From the NCBI RefSeq assembly GCF_025639885.1, contig NZ_CP106738.1:1116001-1180000 (forward strand): 64,000 bases of DNA, in the 5' to 3' direction. This DNA is from Roseovarius pelagicus (lineage in GTDB: Bacteria; Pseudomonadota; Alphaproteobacteria; Rhodobacterales; Rhodobacteraceae). Below are positions 17,861-26,540 of the stretch, in pieces; position 1 is the stretch's first letter, and each line of letters begins with the position of its first letter. Under the pieces are notes generated by a model, which did not search any database, was not told the origin of the DNA, and saw nothing but the letters and a program-made list of their open reading frames with translations. The translations under genes and the position numbers were made by a program.

Positions 17861-19252
17861 ATGACCGACCTTGCAACCGCCCCCGCCAACAGCCCCAGTG
17901 ATACCGACATCACCGACTGGGACCGCGACCATAACCTCCACCCTTGGGCCACCACTGACAGTTGGCGCACGGATGATTACATGCGGATCAACACCGCCAA
18001 GGGCATCTACGTGTGGGACAGCACCGGCAAGAAGTTCATCGACGGACCCGGCGGCATGTGGTGCGTGCAGATTGGGTATGGCCGACAAGACATGGCCGAC
18101 GCCATCGCCAAGCAGGTGATGGAAATGCCCTATGCCTCGCCTTGGTCCTCGACATCCGAACCCGCGGCGATATTGGCGCGCAAGATTGCCGAGATGACGC
18201 CCGGCGACCTAGATACCGTGTTCTTCACCACCGGCGGCTCCACCGCTGTCGATACCGCGCTGCGCACAGTACAGTTTTACAACAACCGTCTCGGACGGCC
18301 CGAGAAGAAGCTGATCATGGCCCGCGAGAAAGGTTATCACGGATCGACCTATCTCGCCTCTTCCGTGACTGGCAAGGAGCGGTTCAACACCAAATACGAC
18401 AATGCCAGCGATCTGGTGCGTTTCCTGCCTGATGTGAATCCCTATGGTCGCCCCGAGGGGACAACGCTGGACCAGTGGTGCGATCAGAAAGTTGCCGATA
18501 TGGAGGCGCTGATCGAACGCGAAGGTGCGGACAATATCGGTGCATTCATCGCCGAACCCATCCTGTGCTCGGGAGGGGTCATCGTGCCGCCGCCCGGCTA
18601 CCACAAGCGCACGCTCGATCTCTGTCGCAAGCATGACATTCTCTATATTTCCGACGAGGTTGTGACCGGATTTGGCCGCCTCGGGCATTGGTTCGCCTCC
18701 GAGGAAGTGTTCGACATTGTGCCCGACATGATCACCTGCGCCAAAGGGCTGACATCAGGCTATCTGCCGCTGGGCGCGTGTATCATGTCCAACGCGCTGA
18801 TGAAGCGCATGGAGGATCCAACCGGCGAAGAGGTTTTCTACAACGGCTACACCTATACCGGTCACCCTGTCAGTTGCGCTGCGGCACTCAAGAATATCGA
18901 GATCATGGAAGACGAGGATATTCTCGGCCATGTGCAGCGCGTCACACCGCATTTTCAAGATCGATTGAAGGCGATAGGCGAAAAGTTCGACATTGTCGGC
19001 GACGTACGCGGCATGGGATTGCTGGGGTGTATCGAGTGTCGCCCAGACCTGCCGCAAGACACATTCGACGCGCATCTCAAGTTCGGCGCCAAGCTGGATA
19101 TGGCTTGCGAGGAAATGGGGCTGATGCTGCGTCCGTTCGGGAATATGGCGGTATTCTCGCCGCCGCTGATCATCAGCAAAGAAGAAATTGACGATATGTT
19201 CGACATCATGGAGGCGGGGCTGGAAAAGCTCAGCGCAGAGTACAATGGTTGA
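17861..19252 (+). CDS. Class III (omega) aminotransferase
   Basis: A 463-residue PLP enzyme of the class III family, which transfers amino groups from omega-amino acids or amines to a keto acid. The [11 protein letters not shown] block binds PLP and Lys295 in [15 protein letters not shown] is the Schiff-base lysine; the [15 protein letters not shown] region lies around residues 121-135. RBS GGAG lies before ATG 17861. A 43-base gap separates it from the GcvT-like gene, and its 3' end overlaps the dioxygenase gene by eight bases. Its substrate is unknown; in this operon it may process the amine or aldehyde freed by the flavoproteins. Confidence 0.88.
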   Translation: MTDLATAPANSPSDTDITDWDRDHNLHPWATTDSWRTDDYMRINTAKGIYVWDSTGKKFIDGPGGMWCVQIGYGRQDMADAIAKQVMEMPYASPWSSTSEPAAILARKIAEMTPGDLDTVFFTTGGSTAVDTALRTVQFYNNRLGRPEKKLIMAREKGYHGSTYLASSVTGKERFNTKYDNASDLVRFLPDVNPYGRPEGTTLDQWCDQKVADMEALIEREGADNIGAFIAEPILCSGGVIVPPPGYHKRTLDLCRKHDILYISDEVVTGFGRLGHWFASEEVFDIVPDMITCAKGLTSGYLPLGACIMSNALMKRMEDPTGEEVFYNGYTYTGHPVSCAAALKNIEIMEDEDILGHVQRVTPHFQDRLKAIGEKFDIVGDVRGMGLLGCIECRPDLPQDTFDAHLKFGAKLDMACEEMGLMLRPFGNMAVFSPPLIISKEEIDDMFDIMEAGLEKLSAEYNG

Positions 19253-20036
19253 TATCAAGAGACTGAACAATGACGCGGATGCTGTGGCAGAGGCCCTGCT
19301 ATCTGACGGCGGCGTAATCGTTGAAAACCTCGCAGAGCCTGCTCTGCTGGACCAGATACTGGCGGATTTCGACGCACCATTCGATGAGCAAGGCGATAAG
19401 TTCGCCAATGACTTTAACGGGTTCAAAACGCGCAGACTGGCCAGCATTCTGGCCTACAGTACCGCTTCGGCGGACCTGATTGCACATGATCTGGTCATGG
19501 GCGTCGCCGACCGCGTGCTGAAACGCCATTGCAAGACCTATCGGCTGGGCAGTTCCACCGCGATCGAAATACACCCCGGCGAAGGTGGTCAACAGTTGCA
19601 CCGCGACGACGACTTCTACCCTATTCGCATTCCCGGCGTGGAATTCCAGATTTCCGCGATGTGGGCGCTGACCGATTTTACCATTGAAAACGGCGCCACC
19701 CGCGTCGTTCCCGGTTCGCAGGACCTGCGCAAGATCAAGGACATCCCCGAAACGGATGTCACGCAGGCGGCCATGCCGCGCGGGTCGGTTCTGTTCTATC
19801 TGGGTGGTACCGTGCACGGCGGTGGCAAGAATGAAAGCACCGAGCCGCGTACCGGACTGATCACCACCTATTCGCTGGGCTGGCTGCGACAGGAAGAGAA
19901 CATGTACCTCTCCGTCCCTCGCGAGAAGGCGGATTCCTATCCCGACCACGTCCGCCGCTTGATGGGCTATCAGTCACATGGGCCTTATCTGGGGGTCTAT
20001 CCGGGCGACCCGGACAATCACTGGTTCGATGCCTGA
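19245..20036 (+). CDS. Phytanoyl-CoA dioxygenase (PhyH) family Fe(II)/2-oxoglutarate oxygenase
   Basis: A 263-residue protein with a double-stranded beta-helix fold. The iron site is visible as His119-x-Asp121 (LHRDDD) and distal His191 (GTVHGGG); an arginine for 2-oxoglutarate is likely in EPRTG a few residues later. ATG 19245 overlaps the aminotransferase by eight bases. PhyH-family enzymes hydroxylate many small molecules, including ectoine and N-methylated amines, so a hydroxylation or oxidative demethylation step fits this operon. The gene converges with the GNAT gene, overlapping it by 19 bases at 20018-20036. Confidence 0.85.
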   Translation: MVDIKRLNNDADAVAEALLSDGGVIVENLAEPALLDQILADFDAPFDEQGDKFANDFNGFKTRRLASILAYSTASADLIAHDLVMGVADRVLKRHCKTYRLGSSTAIEIHPGEGGQQLHRDDDFYPIRIPGVEFQISAMWALTDFTIENGATRVVPGSQDLRKIKDIPETDVTQAAMPRGSVLFYLGGTVHGGGKNESTEPRTGLITTYSLGWLRQEENMYLSVPREKADSYPDHVRRLMGYQSHGPYLGVYPGDPDNHWFDA

Positions 20037-20617
20037 TCGGCCTGCCACTCGGCGCGCGTGATCTCGAACCACGGCACGTCTTCGGCATAGGCCCGTCCCA
20101 TGCCGCAATCACGCAGGCCGCATTTCAGCAGCACCCGTTGCGATGCTGCATTTTCGGGGTCCGTGCAGGCCACCACCAAATCCAGCGTGGTGGCCTCGAA
20201 CGCAAAACGCAGCAGGCGCGTGCAGATCTCTGAGGCATAGCCCTGCCCCCACGCCGACTGCTTCAGCATATAGCCGACCTCGATCTGGTCGTCGGGATAG
20301 GCATCCGGCACCAGCGCCTCCCATTCAATGTCGTCCGCTTCCACCGGGATCGGGGTCAGGACGCCATCGCCGATCTTCTCGCCGGTATCCAGCCGCTCGG
20401 CGCACCACATGCCGATCCGACCACCGGCACCGCGCCGGGTAATGAGCGACATCGCCTCTGCCACTTGCTCCGGCGTTTTCGGATCACACACGTATCTGGT
20501 CACCGCTGGATCACACAGTACATCGCGCGCCACATCCTCGTCGTCCAGCGCATAGGGTCGCAGGCGCAGGCGCGGCGTCTCCAGTATCAGTTCGGCGGAC
20601 GACAAGGCAGGGATCAT
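20018..20617 (-). CDS. GNAT family N-acetyltransferase (RimJ/RimL-like)
   Basis: A 199-residue acetyltransferase. The N-terminal [11 protein letters not shown] opening is typical of the RimJ/RimL subgroup; the acetyl-CoA motif is seen as [22 protein letters not shown] around residues 129-150, followed by [14 protein letters not shown], the usual N-x2-S-x-R-x4-G-F/L pattern. I start at ATG 20617, whose ATGA overlaps the methyltransferase stop; a longer upstream reading runs through that gene and is not credible. Target unknown, perhaps a small amine or ribosomal protein N-terminus. Overlaps the converging dioxygenase gene at its 3' end. Confidence 0.8.
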   Translation of the reverse strand: MIPALSSAELILETPRLRLRPYALDDEDVARDVLCDPAVTRYVCDPKTPEQVAEAMSLITRRGAGGRIGMWCAERLDTGEKIGDGVLTPIPVEADDIEWEALVPDAYPDDQIEVGYMLKQSAWGQGYASEICTRLLRFAFEATTLDLVVACTDPENAASQRVLLKCGLRDCGMGRAYAEDVPWFEITRAEWQADQASNQ

Positions 20618-21420
20618 ACCGGCTTGCGCCCACGTATGTGATGGGGGCAATGCTCGCCCGATTGCAGCACTGGCACCATGGCCTGCCATGTCGCAATCTG
20701 CTCGGCGATGAAATCCGCGCCATAACGCGCCTCCCAAGCGCCGCGCCTTGCACCGGACAGTTGTTCTAACTCATCCACTGAGACACCGGCATACCAACGG
20801 TTGCGGTTGACCAGTTCGACATCCTCGAACCCCGCATCGCGCATCGCCACCCCGTATCGTGCGGGCGAGGCCATGGCGAAGTCCAGCGCCTCGGCGGCGA
20901 TGTAATCAGCCATCTCACGGCTAGGCGCACCATCATGCGAGATCAGCCAGTCCGATGCCGCGAACATGCCACCCGGTTTCAGCACCCGGAACGCCTCTTT
21001 GGTCAGCGCTTCTTTGTCTGGGATGTGGATGATGGAGTCCTTGGAAAACACAACGTCGAATGTCGCATCCGCAAATGGAAAGGGGCCCGGCGTCACCTTC
21101 TTGATCGTGATCTTATCCGCGAGTTCCGCCGCCTCGGCCCGCTCCCGCGCCGCGCGGCAAACCGGGTCCTCGACGTCGATGCCGGTGACGTGCCCTGCAC
21201 CGTGACTGCGCACCAGTTCCAAGGCAATGGCACCCGACCCGCACCCGATATCCAGCACATGTTTGCCCGCCAGATCGACCGCCTCGATCACGCGGGCCAC
21301 CTCGTCCGGTCCGCCGGGTGACAGATACCCTTCGCCCCACAGCTCTTCTAGAAAATCTATGTGTATCTGGTCGTATAGATCATCGCCCGGCATGACATCC
21401 TCCGCTGCGTTTCCATTCAA
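20614..21420 (-). CDS. SAM-dependent methyltransferase, phosphoethanolamine/sarcosine N-methyltransferase-like
   Basis: A 268-residue class I methyltransferase. SAM motif I is [13 protein letters not shown] (about residues 55-67), followed by VTGIDVED (motif II) and [13 protein letters not shown] (post II). The upstream stretch [11 protein letters not shown] (about 28-38) resembles phosphoethanolamine and glycine/sarcosine N-methyltransferases, which methylate amines stepwise. Start at 21420, or at ATG 21393 (MPGDDLYDQ) if shorter. It is divergent from the DMGDH-like gene across a 131-base promoter region with a TGAATG palindrome. Substrate unproven; the neighbourhood favours a methylated amine. 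Confidence 0.75.
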   Translation of the reverse strand: MNGNAAEDVMPGDDLYDQIHIDFLEELWGEGYLSPGGPDEVARVIEAVDLAGKHVLDIGCGSGAIALELVRSHGAGHVTGIDVEDPVCRAARERAEAAELADKITIKKVTPGPFPFADATFDVVFSKDSIIHIPDKEALTKEAFRVLKPGGMFAASDWLISHDGAPSREMADYIAAEALDFAMASPARYGVAMRDAGFEDVELVNRNRWYAGVSVDELEQLSGARRGAWEARYGADFIAEQIATWQAMVPVLQSGEHCPHHIRGRKPV

Positions 21421-21496
21421 TTTAGTGAACCGCGAAACGCGCAGCCGGACAAGTCAATACTGCCGCAGCATCTTGCGGAATTCCACCCTTGCCGAC

Positions 21497-21510
21497 TGAA
21501 TGATCATTCA
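21497..21510. promoter_or_regulatory. Palindrome, candidate BetI-like operator before the DMGDH-like gene
   Basis: TGAATG-AT-CATTCA is a perfect 14-bp palindrome, 42 bases upstream of ATG 21552 and 77 bases upstream of the divergent methyltransferase gene. The same half-sites with the same 2-base spacer occur at 12536-12549 before the ABC/TMADH-like operon, which points to a shared TetR-family regulator. Confidence 0.68.
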
Positions 21511-21551
21511 ATAGCCTGCCTCTATGTCCACCATGTATTCAGGAACCAACC

Positions 21552-24011
21552 ATGCCTGCCAATCTGCCCAGCCATGCCCGGACAGTTATCATCGGTGGCG
21601 GCTCTATTGGCTGCAACACGGCCTACCACCTGACCAAACTCGGGCACGCGGACGTGGTCGTTCTGGAACAGGGGCAGTTGACCTCCGGCACCACCTGGCA
21701 CGCCGCCGGGCTGATCGTCGCAGGGTTGTTGAAGTCAGAGTCCGAATGCGAAATCTATACTCATGGGCGTGACCTCTATGCCCGTCTGGAACAGGAAACC
21801 GGCCTGCCAACCGGCTTTCGCGATGTTGGTTACCTTCAGATCGCCACCAACGACGAGCGTACACACGAGATGCGCCGCGCAGCGCCGTTCATGCGGCGAT
21901 ACGGCATCAATTGCTACGAAGTGTCACCGCGCGAGGCGCAGGATCTCTTTCCCGTCGGCGATCTTAACAACGTAAAATCCGCATTCTACATCCCCGAAGA
22001 TGGCCGTGCGAACCCGGTTGATGTGACCATGTCGCTGGGCAAGGGCGCGCGTATGGGGGGCGCGCAGATATTCGAGGGTGTCCGCGTGACAGAGATTACC
22101 GCCAAGAACGGCACCGCCACTGGCATCTGCACGCAGGACGGTCAGGCGATCACCTGCGAAAACATCGTGATCTGCGGCGGCATGTGGTCACGACAATTGG
22201 GCGCAAAGGCCGGCATTAACCTGCCTCTACAGGCCGCCGAACATTACTATCTGATCACCGAAGCCATCCCCGGCCTGCCCCGTGATCTGCCAGTGCTCGA
22301 AGACCCCAGCACCTACACTTACTACCGCGAGGAAATGGGCGGGATGATGCTGGGCCTGTTCGAGCCGGGTGCCGCCGCGTGGAAGCTGGACGGCATTCCC
22401 GACGATTTCCAGTTCGGCGAGATTGAACCGGACTGGGACCGTGTCACCCCCGATCTGGAAAAGGCCTATAGCCGCGTCCCAGATATGATGACCCATGGTG
22501 TGAAAAAGCTCTTTTGCGGACCAGAGAGTTTTACCCCGGATCTGGCTCCGCTGGTTGGCCCGACGCCGGAGTTGCGCAACGCATGGGTTGCCTGCGGCAT
22601 GAACTCGCTCGGCATCCTAAACGGTGCGGGCACTGGCATGGTTCTGGCGCACTGGATCGTCGATGGCCTGCCGCCCGTCGATGTGACGGGCATCAACGTC
22701 AACCGCTTTGGCAAATCCGAAGCAACACCTGCGTTTCGCCGTGACCGCACACCAGAGCAGCTGGGTATGCTCTTTGGTCAACATTGGCCGGATGAATCAC
22801 CAAAGACCGCGCGCAATGTCAAACGCTCGGTTCTGCATGACCGGTTGGCTGCGGCGGGGGCCTATTTCGCCGAAGGACACGGTTGGGAAATGCCGGACTG
22901 GTTCGCGCCGACACCCGGTCAGGCCAAGATCGAAAATCATAGCTGGTTCCGTCAACATTGGTGGGACTGGCACGCCGGAGAACACCGCGCCGCGCGCGAA
23001 GACGTGATCGTTATGGATATGAGCACCATGTCGTGCTTTGCCGTCGAAGGTCCGCATGCCTGCGCGCTGCTGTCCCGCCTCAGTTGCAACGAGGTCGATG
23101 TGGCACCGGGTCGGGTCGTCTATACCGCGTGGGTCAACGAAGCCGGCGGGTTCGAGGCGGACCTGACTGTGACGCGGTTGACCCGAGACAAATTCATGGT
23201 CGTGGTCGGTGAAAACAGCCACGGCCACACCGAAATGCGTCTGCGCCGCCATATCGCGGAGGATGAATTTGTTGTCATAACCGATGTCACTGCCGCGCGT
23301 TCGCAGATCAACGTGCACGGCCCTAAATCGCGCGAACTTCTCAGCCGCGTATCGGGCGCGGACCTCGGTAACGATGCATTTCCCTTTATGACTGCGCGCG
23401 AGATCGACGTCGGCTATGCTGTTGTGCTGGCCATGCGCGTCACCTTTGTGGGCGAGTTGGGATGGGAATTGCACGTCCCTGCGACGCAAGCAGTGCAAAC
23501 CTATGATCTGATCACTGACGCAGGCCATGATTTGGGCCTGCGCAATGCCGGCATGCAAACGCTGAATTCCCTACGGCTAGAGAAAGCATATCGCGATTTT
23601 GGGTTGGATGTGGACAACACAGACAACCCGATCGAGGCTGGATTGGGCTTTGCCGTCAAACTGGACAAGCCCGGCGGCTTTATCGGGCGCGATGCGCTGG
23701 CCGCGATCAAGGCGCGCGGTGTCCCGCACGCCCGGATGCTGCAATTCCTGCTGCGCGATCCCGAGCCGTTACTATATGGCAACGAGTTGATTTATCTGGA
23801 TGGCCGTGAAGTCGGCTACATTCAGGTTGGCGGCTACGGACACACGCTGGGCGGCGCGGTGGGGCTGGGCTTTGCCGAATTGGACGCTCCCCTGACCGCC
23901 GCGCGGGTCGAGGCAGGCCACTGGCAGATCGACATTGCCGGACAGCGATACGCGGCGACGGCGTCGCTCAGACCTCTTTATGATCCGGACATGACAAAGA
24001 TCAAAGTGTAA
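21552..24011 (+). CDS. Dimethylglycine/sarcosine dehydrogenase-like FAD-folate enzyme
   Basis: An 819-residue two-module protein. The N-terminal FAD domain has GGGSIG at residues 15-20 and TSGTTWHAAG, where His50 is the likely covalent FAD site as in mammalian DMGDH. The C-terminal half (about 430-819) is a GcvT-like folate domain with FVGELGWELHVP and a long glycine-rich end. The enzyme is expected to oxidise an N-methyl group and hand the C1 unit to tetrahydrofolate. Dimethylglycine and sarcosine are the classic substrates, but related N-methyl amines cannot be excluded. Monocistronic, divergent from a methyltransferase, with a palindrome in its promoter. Confidence 0.87.
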   Translation: MPANLPSHARTVIIGGGSIGCNTAYHLTKLGHADVVVLEQGQLTSGTTWHAAGLIVAGLLKSESECEIYTHGRDLYARLEQETGLPTGFRDVGYLQIATNDERTHEMRRAAPFMRRYGINCYEVSPREAQDLFPVGDLNNVKSAFYIPEDGRANPVDVTMSLGKGARMGGAQIFEGVRVTEITAKNGTATGICTQDGQAITCENIVICGGMWSRQLGAKAGINLPLQAAEHYYLITEAIPGLPRDLPVLEDPSTYTYYREEMGGMMLGLFEPGAAAWKLDGIPDDFQFGEIEPDWDRVTPDLEKAYSRVPDMMTHGVKKLFCGPESFTPDLAPLVGPTPELRNAWVACGMNSLGILNGAGTGMVLAHWIVDGLPPVDVTGINVNRFGKSEATPAFRRDRTPEQLGMLFGQHWPDESPKTARNVKRSVLHDRLAAAGAYFAEGHGWEMPDWFAPTPGQAKIENHSWFRQHWWDWHAGEHRAAREDVIVMDMSTMSCFAVEGPHACALLSRLSCNEVDVAPGRVVYTAWVNEAGGFEADLTVTRLTRDKFMVVVGENSHGHTEMRLRRHIAEDEFVVITDVTAARSQINVHGPKSRELLSRVSGADLGNDAFPFMTAREIDVGYAVVLAMRVTFVGELGWELHVPATQAVQTYDLITDAGHDLGLRNAGMQTLNSLRLEKAYRDFGLDVDNTDNPIEAGLGFAVKLDKPGGFIGRDALAAIKARGVPHARMLQFLLRDPEPLLYGNELIYLDGREVGYIQVGGYGHTLGGAVGLGFAELDAPLTAARVEAGHWQIDIAGQRYAATASLRPLYDPDMTKIKV

Positions 24012-24015
24012 CAGC

Positions 24016-24037
24016 GCATGGCGCTCTGTCGCCATGC
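24016..24037. terminator. Hairpin between convergent genes
   Basis: GCATGGCG (24016-24023) and CGCCATGC (24030-24037) give a perfect 8-bp stem with a six-base loop in the 49-base gap between the DMGDH-like gene and the converging MarR gene. No T run on either side, so termination, if any, would not follow the classic rule. Confidence 0.4.
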
Positions 24038-24060
24038 AGGCCAGTCGTAGGGGCTGGACA

Positions 24061-24549
24061 TCAGCCGCGCCGGTTTTCTTCCTTGTAGGGCGGCAATTGC
24101 TGCCAGCGCGGCACGTCACGCCCCATCCGGTCCAACAGCTTTTCCAACAGATCACGCTCTTGAACGCTCAGCGAAGCGGTCAGATGTGTCTCGGCCTCGA
24201 CGAACCACGTCATCACGGCGTCGTATTGCGCCCGCCCTGCTGGCTCCAGAAACAGCAGCTTGCGCCGCCCATCGCGGGTATCCCCCCGTCGGCTGATCAT
24301 CCCCTTGGCCAGCAGAGATGACACCGCGCGGCTGATCGTGTTCGAGGGTTGTTCAGTTACCTCGCATACATCGCTGGAACTCAACCCCTCGCGATAAACC
24401 AGACAGATCAGCACTGTCCATTCAGGCCGTATCAACCCGTACTCGCGCTCCATGCGGCGCAGCAACGGCTCGCGCATGAAGTTGGTCAGAAAAGCCATGC
24501 GATAGCCGATGGGGATCGCTGTCTCGCCCAAGATATCAATCAGTTTCAT
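24061..24549 (-). CDS. MarR family transcriptional regulator
   Basis: A 162-residue winged-helix regulator. The DNA-binding part spans about residues 45-115, with SSDVCEVTEQPSNTISRAVSSLLAKGMISRRGDTRDGRRKLL covering the recognition helix and the wing (DxRxGRR pattern). It is divergent from the TRAP operon starting at 24665, and a long inverted repeat lies in the shared 115-base region, so it probably represses the TRAP genes and itself until an effector binds. Effector unknown. The RBS is weak; ATG 24549 is the clearest start. Confidence 0.87.
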   Translation of the reverse strand: MKLIDILGETAIPIGYRMAFLTNFMREPLLRRMEREYGLIRPEWTVLICLVYREGLSSSDVCEVTEQPSNTISRAVSSLLAKGMISRRGDTRDGRRKLLFLEPAGRAQYDAVMTWFVEAETHLTASLSVQERDLLEKLLDRMGRDVPRWQQLPPYKEENRRG

Positions 24550-24583
24550 GGTTTCTCCCAGATGTCAGGTTCGACTATGCCTT

Positions 24584-24630
24584 AAATTAGCTCCATATGG
24601 AAATAATTTTGTTCCATTCGGAGCTAATTT
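24584..24630. promoter_or_regulatory. Paired inverted sites, candidate MarR operator
   Basis: AAATTAGCTCC (24584-24594) and GGAGCTAATTT (24620-24630) are perfect 11-bp arms. Extending inward, both sides follow the same pattern GCTCC-N2-ATGGAA (GCTCCATATGGAA and the complement GCTCCGAATGGAA), so this is two oppositely oriented copies of one site. It lies between the MarR gene and the TRAP operon. Confidence 0.65.
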
Positions 24631-24664
24631 GATTTACGGTCATTGCCGACAGGGGAGAGTCACA

Positions 24665-25204
24665 ATGCCAGCCGGAACGGGGATGAAATCACTGGGCGAC
24701 ACAATGCTGAACGCATTGGCCGTGCTTGTGATTGCACTGATGCTCTGCGTGGTTCTTCAAGTTGCGTGCAGCTTTTTTGACATAAACCCACTGATATCGT
24801 TTGAAAACCGCGTTGGCTTTTTCGGCAAGGGGATCACTCTGAATTCACTACTTGATCTGCAATGGCATCTCTTTGCGCTGATCTGCCTCGTGCCGTCTGG
24901 CGCCGTCCTGATCCGTGACACCCACGTACGCGTGGATTTCCTCTATGATCGTCTTGGGCCAAATGCACGCCGTGGCATCGACGGGGTTGGCCACGTGGTC
25001 TTTGCCCTGCCCTTCTTTGTCATGGCTCTGCCTGCAGCGTGGGATTTCGCAATGCGCGCCTATCGTTCCGGCGAAGGCTCGCGCAATGGTGGGCTGGATG
25101 ATCTGTGGATCATCAAGCTGGTGCTGCCCGTTGGCCTTGGCCTCTTGGCTGTCGCAATCGTGTGGGAAACCGGACGCTTGATCCGGGGAAACCGCGCAAC
25201 ATGA
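24665..25204 (+). CDS. dctQ: TRAP transporter small permease, DctQ family
   Basis: A 179-residue four-segment membrane protein of the DctQ family. I start at ATG 24665, preceded by GGGGAGA at good spacing; a longer frame upstream covers the promoter and is not credible. A charged loop (SGAVLIRDTHVRVDFLYDRLGP) around residues 80-101 is characteristic of DctQ proteins, which carry R-G/D-x-H-V-x-V-D. It works with the large permease whose ATG overlaps its stop, in sodium-driven uptake. Substrate unknown. Confidence 0.88.
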   Translation: MPAGTGMKSLGDTMLNALAVLVIALMLCVVLQVACSFFDINPLISFENRVGFFGKGITLNSLLDLQWHLFALICLVPSGAVLIRDTHVRVDFLYDRLGPNARRGIDGVGHVVFALPFFVMALPAAWDFAMRAYRSGEGSRNGGLDDLWIIKLVLPVGLGLLAVAIVWETGRLIRGNRAT

Positions 25205-26511
25205 CCGAATTTGCCCTGCCTATGGCGATGGCTGCCCTGACGATGCTGGGTATTGTTCTGGGCTACCGCGTGGCATTGGTACTGGCGGGCACCGCCGCGC
25301 TCTTTATCCTCGTGTCAGATCTGCCGACCGCCTTTTTCAAGCTCATTGTCAGCCGGATCTACGCCAATGTCCTGTCAAACTGGCTCTTTGTGGCGATCCC
25401 AATGTTCATTTTCATGGGATTGATCTTGGAAAAATCCGGCGTTGCGGAACGCTCTCTCAAAGGTGCTCAGCGGGCACTGGGCGGCACCCCTGCCGGTATG
25501 GGAATTTCAGTTCTGGTCGTCGGTTTGTTGCTCGCTGCGTCATCCGGGGTCGTGGGCGCATCTGTGGTGCTGCTGTCGCTGCTGGCGCTGCCCCGGATGC
25601 AGGAGGCCGGGTTCGACACGCCGACCAGCGCCGGTCTGGTTGCCGCCTCGGGCACCATGTCAATCCTTGTGCCCCCGTCTGTGATGCTGATCGTGCTGGG
25701 CGACCAATTGCAAACATCCGTGCCTGCGATGTTCGCAGGGGCCATCGGGCCGGGGCTATTGCTGGTCGCGCTGTACGGTGCCTACGTTCTGTGGCGCGCA
25801 CGAGGTCTGCCCCGGCAACCGACGGCATCGGATGGGCGCAACGGTATCGCCGCGTTGCTGATCGACGTCGCGCCATTGGTGGTTTTGATCATCTGTGTAC
25901 TCGGCTCGATCATCGGCGGGCTGGCGACCCCAACCGAGGCAAGCGGGCTGGGCGCATTCGGCGCGGTCATCGTCACGCTGATTTACCGCCGGTTCAGCCT
26001 GTCCATGTTGATGGACGCGGCCCGCGACACTGTCACGACGACCGCAATGGTCGCTCTGGTGATCATCGGCGCGACTTGTTTTGCTGCCGTTTTTCGCGGC
26101 GTCGGTGGAGATGAAATGATCCAGTCGGGTCTGGGTAGCTTCGGCACCAGCCCCTGGGCGGTGATGGCCGTGGTGATGGCGGCGATTTTCATACTCGGGT
26201 TCTTCCTCGACTGGCTGGAGATCACTCTGATCCTGATCCCGATCTTTGCGCCTGTCATCGCCGGACTAGACTTTGGCAATGGGCTGGCGGGGCAGGATCT
26301 GTTGATCTGGTTCGGCATCCTGGTTGCGGTAAACCTACAAACCTCATTCCTGACGCCACCTTTTGGATTTGCACTGTTTTATGTGCGGGGCGCCGTCGGC
26401 GACCGCGTCAGCACGGGTCAGATTTATCGCGGTGTACTGCCCTTTATCGGGCTGCAACTGTTGGCCATGGGCCTGCTGATGGCCATGCCCGGCCTGATCA
26501 TCGGATTTTGA
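25201..26511 (+). CDS. dctM: TRAP transporter large permease, DctM family
   Basis: A 436-residue, roughly 12-segment permease (DctM). ATG 25201 overlaps the DctQ stop. Family blocks: FVAIPMFIFMGLILEKSGVAE (about 60-80), VGASVVLLSLLALPRM, GTMSILVPPSVMLIVLG and the C-terminal LTPPFGFALFYVRG. This copy is clearly different from the DctM at 1407, and it has a DctQMP gene order rather than DctPQM. Transports a small acid; identity unknown. Confidence 0.9.
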   Translation: MTEFALPMAMAALTMLGIVLGYRVALVLAGTAALFILVSDLPTAFFKLIVSRIYANVLSNWLFVAIPMFIFMGLILEKSGVAERSLKGAQRALGGTPAGMGISVLVVGLLLAASSGVVGASVVLLSLLALPRMQEAGFDTPTSAGLVAASGTMSILVPPSVMLIVLGDQLQTSVPAMFAGAIGPGLLLVALYGAYVLWRARGLPRQPTASDGRNGIAALLIDVAPLVVLIICVLGSIIGGLATPTEASGLGAFGAVIVTLIYRRFSLSMLMDAARDTVTTTAMVALVIIGATCFAAVFRGVGGDEMIQSGLGSFGTSPWAVMAVVMAAIFILGFFLDWLEITLILIPIFAPVIAGLDFGNGLAGQDLLIWFGILVAVNLQTSFLTPPFGFALFYVRGAVGDRVSTGQIYRGVLPFIGLQLLAMGLLMAMPGLIIGF

Positions 26512-26540
26512 CGAATAAACACCAAATGGGAGGATACCAC

